From Sorghum bicolor (lineage: Eukaryota; Streptophyta; Magnoliopsida; Poales; Poaceae), in the NCBI RefSeq assembly GCF_000003195.3, contig NC_012878.2, positions 20,808,641 to 20,872,640 of the forward strand: a stretch of 64,000 nt of DNA. Direction: 5' to 3'. Below the pieces are notes generated by a model. That model was not told where the DNA came from, ran no database searches, and saw only the letters and a list, made by a program, of their open reading frames with translations. This document shows positions 55,991 through 64,000 of the stretch, in pieces (the stretch's first letter is position 1; each line of letters starts with the position of its first letter). The translations under genes and the position numbers were made by a program.

Positions 55991-57696
55991 TCTTTGAACC
56001 ATAGAATTCCGTTCTCATCGACTCGGAAATGCTTGGTTTCTTCTTATTTTATTTTCCTCTTTATATGGTGGATGCCTACATCCGTTTGCTGCAATTCGAT
56101 GACTCAATTGCGAAGAGAACTCTCCAGAGCAATCTGGTGGAGCACAAGCGGGTGCATAAGACGTGACAACGATGGATCTTCCATCTGAACTGAATGACAG
56201 TGCGCTTTCCGACTCAAGGCATCCGCGACCAAGTTTGCCTTGCCAGGATCATAGTGCACTTGAAGATTATAATCTTTAATCAACTCAAGCCACCTTCGCT
56301 GTCACATGTTCAATTCAGGTTGGGTGAAGATGTACTTGAGACTCTTATGATCAGTGTAGATATTGCACAGATTACCCAGCAAATAGTGCCTCCAGATCTT
56401 TAAAGCATGAACAACTGCAGCCAATTCTAAGTCATGAGTAGGGTAATTGACCTCCTGCTTTCGAAGTTGGCACGAGGCATAAGCGATAACACGACCTTCT
56501 TGCATCAACACACAGCCCAGTCCGATACTAGACGCGTCACAAAAGACATCGAAAGGCTTCTCGATATCAGGTTGAGCTAGGACCGGAGCTGATGTCAACA
56601 ATGTCCTCAACTTGTGGAATGCCTCTTCACACTCAGGCGTCCACACAAACTTCTCATATTTTTGAAGTAGGTGAGTCATAGGCTTGGATATTTTTGAGAA
56701 CTCCGGAATGAAACAACGGTAATACCCAGCCAGACCAAGAAAACTCCGAACCTTGTGCACCGAAGTTGGAACTTTTCAATCCAGCACTTCTTGCACCTTA
56801 GCCGGATCCACCGATATACCTTCTTCGGATAAGACATGGCTCAAGAAAGGTACTTTCTTTAGCCAAAACTCGCATTTGCTGAACTTAGCATAAAGCTGAT
56901 GCTCACGCAAACGCGTCAATACTACACGCAGATGCTCTGCATGCTCTTCTTCATTGCGAGAATATACCAAGATATCATCAATGAAGACCACCACAAACTT
57001 GTCCAATTCGGGCATGAACACCGAATTCATGAGATACATGAAGTGAGCAGGTGCATTCGTAAGACCGAAGGACATGACGAGATACTCATACAACCCATAC
57101 CTCGTCGAGAAAGTTGTCTTAGGTACATCTTCAGGACAGATCTTGATCTGATGATACCTAGATCGCAAATCAATCTTAGAGAATACCTTGGCTTTGGACA
57201 ACTAATCAAACAAGATATCAATGCGAGGAAGAGGGTACTTATTCTTGATGGTCACCGCATTCAGAGGACGATAGTCCACACACATGCGCAAGGACTGGTC
57301 CTTCTTCTTCACAAAGATAGCCGGACAACCCCAAGGAGAAGAACTAGGACGGATAAGACCCTTCTTTAAAAACTCATTTAGCTAGGTCTTAAGCTCAGCT
57401 AGCTCATTTGGCGGCATTCTATATGGTCTTCTAGAGATAGGAGCAGTACCTAGAAGCAATTCAATTTTGAACTCCACATCCCGATCTAGAGGAAGCCCGG
57501 GCAAATCATCAGGGAATACATCCGGGAACTCACACACTACAGGAATATCCTTGATGGCCCTAGATGTAACTGCATTCATCGTGCTACGGATATGAATATC
57601 CCGAGGAAGTTGCACTAAGAACGCCTCTTTGGTATTCGGGTCTCTCAACATCACTACACGAGTGGTGGTGTCGATAAGAACTCCGTTGCCACTCAT
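55991..57696 (-). pseudogene. F reverse transcriptase and RNase H
   Basis: RT from about 57,450 ([15 protein letters not shown]), with [15 protein letters not shown] near 57,190, [13 protein letters not shown], and the catalytic FIDDILVYS near 56,970. RNase H near 56,560-56,300 ([41 protein letters not shown]), then a TGA near 56,300 and the linker VADALSRKA. Stops also occur near 57,380, 57,203 and 56,775. Gene order and motifs fit chromoviruses. Confidence 0.92.
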
Positions 57697-58120
57697 CTAT
57701 TTCAAACCCAGAATTACATCTATACCCACACCGGGTAGAACAACTAGATCAGCAAGAAACTGATGGTCTCCTATTTCCAGAGTTGCCACAAAAACCACTT
57801 GATTTGTAGAAATATTATTCCTAGCAGCACTAATGCAATAACTGCCTTTATCAAGTGTAACTGCCTTGAGATTATGCTTAGACACAAAGTTTGAACTTAC
57901 AAAAGAATGCAATGTTCCTGAATCAAAAAGCACAAGTGCATCACATTGGTTAACCAGAAACTTACCAGCTGTAACTACCTCACCAGTAGGGATTGCTTCC
58001 ATAGTCGTATAGTGAACACGCCCCTGGCGGACGTTCCCTTGGTTGCCCTTCTTTGGCGGGTAAGGACAGTTGCTTTGCCAGTGCTCGGTCTGATTATAGT
58101 TCCAGCACGGACGGTTGGAA
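57697..58120 (-). pseudogene. F zinc knuckle and protease
   Basis: The knuckle near 58,110-58,068 reads CWNYNQTEHWQSNC. The second Cys of C-x2-C-x4-H-x4-C is Tyr, so zinc binding is lost. The retropepsin follows at 58,002-57,697 with active site LFDSGTLHSFV and PGVGIDVILGL near its end. A TAG near 57,694 separates it from RT. Confidence 0.88.
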
Positions 58121-58786
58121 GGTGGAGTCTTGGCATAGCTGGGACCAGTGTTTTTCCCCTAGGAAGAGCAATGGAGTACCCCTTGCAGAACCCCGTCTTC
58201 GCCTGATTCTTCTTTGCTGGAGGGCGATATCGCTGGTTAGGAGTTGGAGCACGATACTGGGGCCTAGCTGCCACTGGAGCCTTGGACTGAGATGCCCTTG
58301 CCCCGGCCTCAAAGGCTCACTTGCGAGTCTTGGTCGCAGTGTACACAGCGTTGTAGTTCTCTTGGGTAAGAGCATCTGACAAACTCATTGAAAGTTGCAC
58401 ACTTAGTGCGGCCCATAGTCTTCAGCAGCTTGGGGCCAAGACCCCTCTTGAAGCTAGCAATCTTCTTCGAACTATCCGTCAGCCAAAGTAAGCGGAACTT
58501 TTGTTCCACCGTGTTCAGCCACTCCTCAGCCTGAAGGGGTTCTTCAGCCTCTCTGAAAGATGGGGGCTTAGTATCCATGAAATCCTTGAAGCTACTATAC
58601 TGATTAGGTGCTGGCCCATTTGGTGCATTCCGACCACCCTGGTTTGCCATCTGATTGATGGTTTCAGTGAGCAGCCTCTGATTTTCCACCATCATTTGCA
58701 TCAGCTCAGCTGGATTTGGTGGTAGAGGAGGAGGGGGGTGGGTTCATGTTCGCATGTTGTTCCGCACCTCGAGTGCCACGAGACAT
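58121..58786 (-). pseudogene. F gag
   Basis: A start at 58,786 (MSRGTRGAEQHANMNPPP) is followed by a frameshift near 58,715, a Gln/Asn-rich segment (MQMMVENQRLLTETINQMAN), and the gag motif PPSFREAEEPLQAEEWLNTV. The capsid core is shortened compared with intact Tekay gag: the segment after the LTDSSKK phrase jumps to a later part. The sequence just before the ATG, CTTTACAG, looks like a splice acceptor. Confidence 0.8.
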
Positions 58787-59153
58787 CTGTAAAGACACAG
58801 TCGGTGAGCATTGATGATGACAAGATTTGTCGCAGAAGAACTTATAGTCATGCTTGAAATTATTCGAGAGAATAACTTTACAGAAAAAGGTACAATAATT
58901 CAATTCCACAAAACAACATCACCAATCCCAACACATGACACAGATATCCGCAAAATGCACAACAACAGAAAGTATCGTCACAGCCGTTCGAACATGATAA
59001 AGTTAACAACATTGGGTCCATGAAATTATTACACCATCACAGTACAGGCCATAAGTCTAAGATCAAGGTTCTGGATTACAACATGATTACAAAAGCATAA
59101 CTGCCGACAGTCGTTCTACAAAAGATCCTCACAGGGTGACTACCAACTACCCA
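58787..59153 (-). other. F interval between upstream ORF and gag
   Basis: Non-coding, AT-rich. It has GT at its 5' side and a pyrimidine-AG end at 58,787, so it could be an intron joining the upstream ORF to gag. This is weak. Confidence 0.35.
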
Positions 59154-60237
59154 CTACACTCTAGGCTCGTCGTCCGAGTCAGCGTCGAAGATCGCCTCTC
59201 CGTCCTCGTCGTTAACCGGCTCAAGCTCCTCGTCCTCCACGTCCTCGTGCAAAGGTGGTGCAGCCGCGGCCGGTCCATCTACCTCCATACCATCATCATC
59301 GGCCATAATCACCTGAGGTCCCACCTCTAGATACACTGGTACAGGGCGAGGAATAGGGTGTAGCAAGTTGTTGAGATGGTGAATCTCCACAAGACCAGCC
59401 TCAATCTGATCCTGCAGATAGTTATCCCGCTCAAGTGACTGGATCCGGTGCATCTCCCATGCCCGGCGCCTGTTCTCCGACACGCGGAGTGCAGTATCCC
59501 TCTCACGAGTGATCTGCACCAAGCGCTCCTGCACGGTCTCCTTTTCTCTAGCCAACTGACTCATCTGGTCCTGCTTATGATCTCTCTCTAATGGCCTTCA
59601 CCCACTGCTGCCTGCGATACTCTGCAATGTCTTTCCAGTCATTGCGGTCCTTTTGGGCTTGCTCCAAGAGTCTAGCTTGCTTGCGAAACTTGCGAGCACG
59701 CTTTTCAGCCTTCTGTTGCATCTCCTAAGCACAGCGAATAGCCACCATCACCTGTGCATAGGTGTCCTCTCGCTGACTGAATAGCTTGAGCACAGCCATC
59801 ATAGCACTCATAGCAGGACTGGAACTCTCAGCTCGCTCTCCTCGACCTCGGACCAACGCACATCCATCAGCCTGCTTCCACTCCGCTGCTGCTGGGTCAG
59901 CATGGGGAATGGAGGCCGCTGGCCCTCGTGTCAGCTCATCACCAAACCTCTGACAGATGTTGAGCAACATAGCATGGGCTGCAACCTGAGCTGCTTCCCA
60001 TGGAGTCTGCCCATCTGAGTTGTAGGTCCACCCAGTCCATGCAGGCCTGCCCCCATGTGCTGGGACAACTCCCTGCACAGCGAACCACTGCAAGTCTCCT
60101 ATCATATCCACCTCCCACGAAGAGTACTGAGGTGGCTCAGTATATCCCACAGACTGTAGCACCCTCCAGAGCAGAGTAGGAGTGCCAAACTCACTCAGAA
60201 AGGTGTCACTAGGGAGAGGTGAAGCGGGCACATCCAT
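59154..60237 (-). pseudogene. F extra ORF upstream of gag, unknown protein with coiled coil
   Basis: The frame from 60,237 (MDVPASPLPSDTFLSEFGTP) gives 170 codons with a folded-looking Trp-rich part (WRVLQSVGYTEPPQYSSWEV), then TAG near 59,727 in a context where Gln is likely. It continues as a Lys/Arg-rich helix (EKRARKFRKQARLLEQAQK). After a frameshift, 59,564-59,154 encodes a further coiled coil (LAREKETVQERLVQITRERD) and a very acidic tail (EDVEDEELEPVNDEDGEA). I do not recognise the family. It lies between the primer site and gag, where standard chromoviruses have only a leader. Confidence 0.65.
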
Positions 60238-61030
60238 CTGTGGAAAGGAATAACCGTGGGTAAGAGAGGATTAATTTTAAGCAACATTTATTCACTTAAA
60301 AGGAACGATTTTGTAATGGAAGGAGTAGACAGAATGTATGTATGAATGCGATATGATGCATGTACGAACCGTACGTCCTCACAAACTTAGAAAAGAATAT
60401 TCTATCAGATATACGGTGGCATACATTCGTCTCTCGATATGGTAACTACCGATGTACACGTTCTCTGTTAGAGTACCTGCAGAAAACTTCATTGCAGCCC
60501 AACAATTCCCAATATTTCACCTAAGAAAGCGGTAAACTAAGTGCACATTGCTTATACATGCCCAACATGCACAAACAATGACACCACAGCTACCCGAGAA
60601 ATTAAATGCTCCCTAATTAAGTTTCTTTTATGGTTCCATGGTTTGACATGTAACCATTCCAGAAAACCACCGCGAACACTCCCCTAGACCGCCGTTTGGA
60701 CGATCATGCTCTCACAGCTCACACTTACCAAAGCGTAGGTGCGACGTTGCATAATTTAAATCTAGCGACATATGTGGCTAATTCACATATGAAGGCTACC
60801 TCTACCATTAGACCATAGGGTAGCATAGTGCGGTCATCACACATCCATACCTGAGTACTGCCGGAGATGCATAAATAAAACCCCCCAAGTCAGTACTTAA
60901 ATAGCCACCTAAAGTCCTTATATGGGCAAGGAGGATTCGACCACTAGCATAACTTAGGTATTGATTTTTACAGTTTATTTAAAAACTCTTTTGTTTTTAA
61001 ATACACAAACACTGCATTTAAAATGCTGAA
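60238..61030 (-). other. F leader, no gene seen
   Basis: AT-rich with no open frame of note, between primer site and upstream ORF. Confidence 0.6.
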
Positions 61031-61045
61031 CTTGCTCCGATGCCA
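61031..61045 (-). other. F primer binding site, initiator tRNA-Met type with mismatches
   Basis: Minus strand TGGCATCGGAGCAAG. Compared with the usual TGGTATCAGAGC of initiator-Met-primed elements there are two transitions. Two bases from the LTR end. Confidence 0.75.
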
Positions 61046-61047
61046 GC

Positions 61048-64000
61048 TGTCACAGAAGCAACCAAATTATAAGAGTTCAAGTGTAGAAACGATCAACTAG
61101 CAATCAAGTTTCCAGACTTGAGCCCATATAATCCCGATAGTCAACTGAAATCACAAAGGACTTCAAACCAACTTGTAGCAAACCAAGATCGTAATAGTTC
61201 AACATAACACAGCGAATGTTACATAGTCATTCATTGCCGTCAAAGCGGCACCACATCGGAGTTACTTAGTTATTACAACACAAGTTCACAGTAGTGGAAG
61301 CAAAATAGTTTACAACACATATCCAAAGTTCTTGTTATTGCCAGAGTCTCATCACGTCCATCAAAAGCAACGAGGTACGAAGTCGTTAGAGAACCGTGCC
61401 CACCCAGCGGGATGGAGACAGGTCTTGCAGAAGCCATCATAAAAGATATCATCTACAACAGGTGGGAATAAACCCTGAGTACAAGGATGTACTCAGCTAG
61501 ACTTACTCGTCTAGTAAAACATAAAAGACACCAAGGACCATGCAAGTCTGAGTATAAAGTGTAGCTAGCTTGACTCAACATTTGTAAAAGCATCATATTA
61601 GTCATCATTAGCCTACCACTAGATTAGCACCTAGACTAAGCACTTCACTTGATTATTACAAACAATAATAACCATATCCAGTTCATCATATGTTCTTCCT
61701 TGCTATCATCAACATCATTATCAAGAACCATTGTACTTAGTGGATGCTACGTTTGCCGCTGCTCTGTCAAGTTCTCACTATTCGGGAGAGACGGCGATTC
61801 GAATCAATTCCTATCCAGCTGGAGGGTTATTCCTAGCACTCACCCAAGCATCCCCCGTCGGAGAGCAAGCGGGTCACCTTTGGTACGACTCAGGAATCGC
61901 GGCTCCGATCAGCGCCGCACTCCCAAGGCTACCACTCTGCCAGGAAGGTCAGGACTTTTAACTCACCTGCCTTTGGTCTTACGCCAATGGTCCCCCGCAC
62001 ACCGCACTTCCTCCGGTAGTGCGCACTTTATACTTGCCGGTCTTCCGGCCTGAGTCATACTACTAGGCTTCGGGGTCGGAACGAGTTATCCGGCCAACTA
62101 AGTGTTAGGCATGCGTTCAACATGACAAGAGGACATACAACAATCGGTCCTTAGCTGCCATAGACGGAGTTACTACAACCTTGCAAAACTTCGCCTGGCT
62201 TAAGTCATTTTAATCAGGTTCTTTCCACGATAGCACATATAGACAATCGTGATCCGACACAACCCTATTTCACGCAGGTGACAGGATATCACCCGACTTC
62301 TACCGATTAAAGCATGGCTAAGCTGCTACTCGATCCTAACTCTACAACCAGGTAGTGTTATGATCTGGACAAGGAATGAGTATAATGCATCAAGGGTTTC
62401 ATCACAACTCCTATACGTAATGCATCAATAGATATAATATAATCAAGATTGCTTTCGAAATTAAAGTGGGAGACTTAAGATGCTCTGGGGCTTGCCTTTC
62501 ACGAACGAGGCTGGCTCATGATTAGGGCACTCGACCTCCTCTTCGGGCTCCTCTTGTCCGGCTGGCTGGACCTCCAATTCCGTACTGATCTCCTGGCCTT
62601 CGTGGTTCACGTGGAGCTCGAACGAAGCTGTCGTTTCCGGTGCACCTATTGCATGCACGATAAGTGAGACATGTGTGCATACTAGATGAGGATGAATGCT
62701 TGGTAACATAATTAGAACTTCACTGGACACTTATTTACGGAGTAACTCCCAAAACAAACTCACACAAGATAACTATAACTAACTTAGCAAGATTTAGCAA
62801 GTCAAACCATAAACAGCAATAACCAAGTAACAGTGCAGCTCAGTAAACAAATCATAACTAATGCTTTACAGATCCAACAAACATGAATGAGGACATTCTG
62901 GAAAGCTTATGAAATTGTTTACATTTCATCTTTAAACACCACAGAAAGATTCACAAATTAAACAGGTCAAATAAACAAAGTTCCAGGTTCTGTCCCAGAA
63001 AAACAGAGAACACCTACTTGTGGAACCCAACTTGGAAGAGCCATAACTTTTTAACTACTGGACCACATGATCCCAAAATTAAACTACAGCTAGATCATAA
63101 AGTTTACAATATCTTTGATTTAGACAAGCCTCTCAGAAAACCAAGTTATCATCAAGCAAAGGTCAGATTACTCCCTTGCTGTCCAGAACAGCTAAAAACC
63201 TTTAATTAATTATTTGATGACATAGCCAAAACATATTTAGTGCCAACCAAATGGCTTACAAGCACAAGCATAGCCTAAGATTACCAGAACATCACATGTT
63301 GACCACTAAACATTCAATAACAAGGTATTTATTAATTTAATTCCATAAAAGGACATAATTACAAGATACTAGCAAGAGTACTCAGAAAAATCTACAACAA
63401 TTACAGATGCACAAGCATAGCATCTTGACATTACCATAAAATTTTCTGAACAATTGCACATGCCAAACTTAAGATAAGTATTTAACATGTAAAAAGGTGC
63501 TTATTTCATAAATTAAGAAACATGACTTAGATAGTGTTAAACAACAGATTTCAGATTATTTACATGTTACTATTGATATAAACAAGCTTGAAACCAAAGG
63601 AAAACACCAGCACAAGCTTCAAACATTTATTATGATTTAAATATGAAAACAAGCCATAGTATTAACATAAATTACATATCAAAGATACAGTACTCCAAAA
63701 ATCATGAAATATTTATCAGAGCATTTTAATATCACTCAGAGCCTACCATATAAATTTTACAACAAAAGGAGCAGTATATCAAAAGATATGAATTTATATT
63801 CAAATAACAAGATTAAATCCTAACAATTATTTTTCCCAGAAAACATGGTGCATATTATATTTTTATTAAAAACTAGCCATCTCATGGATCATCACAAAAT
63901 TTGTTTCACAATTTTTGAAGCTTAGAAACTGGAGATATGATTTTTGCAAAAACAGCACAAACCCTAATTTCAAACATAAGGGAGAGAGAGAGAGACTGAC
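61048..64000 (-). repeat. F 5' LTR, cut by window end (2,953 bp visible)
   Basis: Colinear with 22,275 to about 25,250 of the other LTR. Differences include deletion of about 12 bases near 61,403, loss of the segment equivalent to 22,826-22,860, and extra bases near 62,600 that keep a short frame open (62,461-62,730). None looks coding. The remaining ~1.4 kb and the right TSD lie beyond 64,000. Confidence 0.9.

Larger units (their letters stand above)
22275..64000 (-). mobile_element. Element F: Tekay-type chromovirus (Ty3/gypsy), minus strand, split by a 3-level insertion
   Basis: 3' LTR 22,275-26,651; 5' LTR from 61,048 past the window end. In element order: an upstream ORF (60,237-59,154), gag, zinc knuckle, protease, RT, RNase H, integrase and chromodomain. 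Solo LTR S with C and A2 inside it interrupts the integrase core between 27,492 and 55,487. The chromodomain, the initiator-tRNA-Met-like primer site and the 4.4-kb LTRs indicate the Tekay/Del chromovirus clade. All genes are broken by stops or frameshifts. It is the oldest layer of the right nest. Confidence 0.9.

Noticed and set aside
62461..62730. 89-codon minus-strand frame in the F LTR
   Set aside because: The homologous position in the other LTR has an indel that destroys it. No domain is visible.

Overview
The window is repeat-rich nuclear DNA from a grass. The evidence is nested Tat-lineage Ty3/gypsy elements with antisense extra genes, a Tekay-type chromovirus with 4.4 kb LTRs, a Cassandra 5S-bearing TRIM, and Stowaway-like DNA. 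The species cannot be fixed from sequence alone. I see no host gene, tRNA gene or functional rRNA gene. Everything coding belongs to LTR retrotransposons, named here by letter. Most junctions were confirmed by matching 5-bp target-site duplications (TSDs).

Left nest (1-22,274). A1 (1-11,380, +) is a Tat-like element whose first ~1 kb lies before the window. It sits inside D, a minus-strand gypsy element whose LTR is at 21,269-21,728. B (12,800-20,674, +, TSD GACGG), a pol-less Athila-like element, also sits inside D. A Cassandra solo LTR (13,212-13,492, TSD GGTTT) sits inside B's 5' LTR. D itself abuts a fragment of an older plant-mobile-domain (PMD) gene followed by a truncated MITE.

Right nest (22,275-64,000) is four levels deep. 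F, a minus-strand chromovirus, was hit in its integrase gene by solo LTR S (TSD GTGAG). S was split by C (27,826-54,466, minus, TSD AGAGA), a Tat-like element. C was split by A2 (38,888-51,254, +, TSD CGGCG), a complete young copy of the A family. LTR divergence agrees with this order: about 4 substitutions in 693 bp for A2 and about 24 in 1,030 bp for C, by eye.

Shared plan of A and C: LTR, primer site, gag-pro and pol run in one direction. A second multi-exon gene with its own TATA box runs toward them from the 3' side, and the two converge on a short interval carrying inverted repeats. In A the extra gene encodes a PMD protein with a Pro/Gln linker and a C-terminal coiled coil. It is fully open in both copies (955 and 944 codons), although gag-pro is broken in both and pol in one. 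In C the extra gene encodes a Transposase_28 (PF04195) type protein of the same overall plan.

Each family is also sprinkled with its own short motif in coding and non-coding DNA alike. In A it is GCCGAT/ATCGGC, about 98 times in 12.4 kb against about 6 expected. In C it is CTCGAG. A family-specific motif plus a family-specific non-structural protein resembles the VANC anti-silencing system of VANDAL transposons. That resemblance is the main hypothesis of this report. It is inference and has not been shown.
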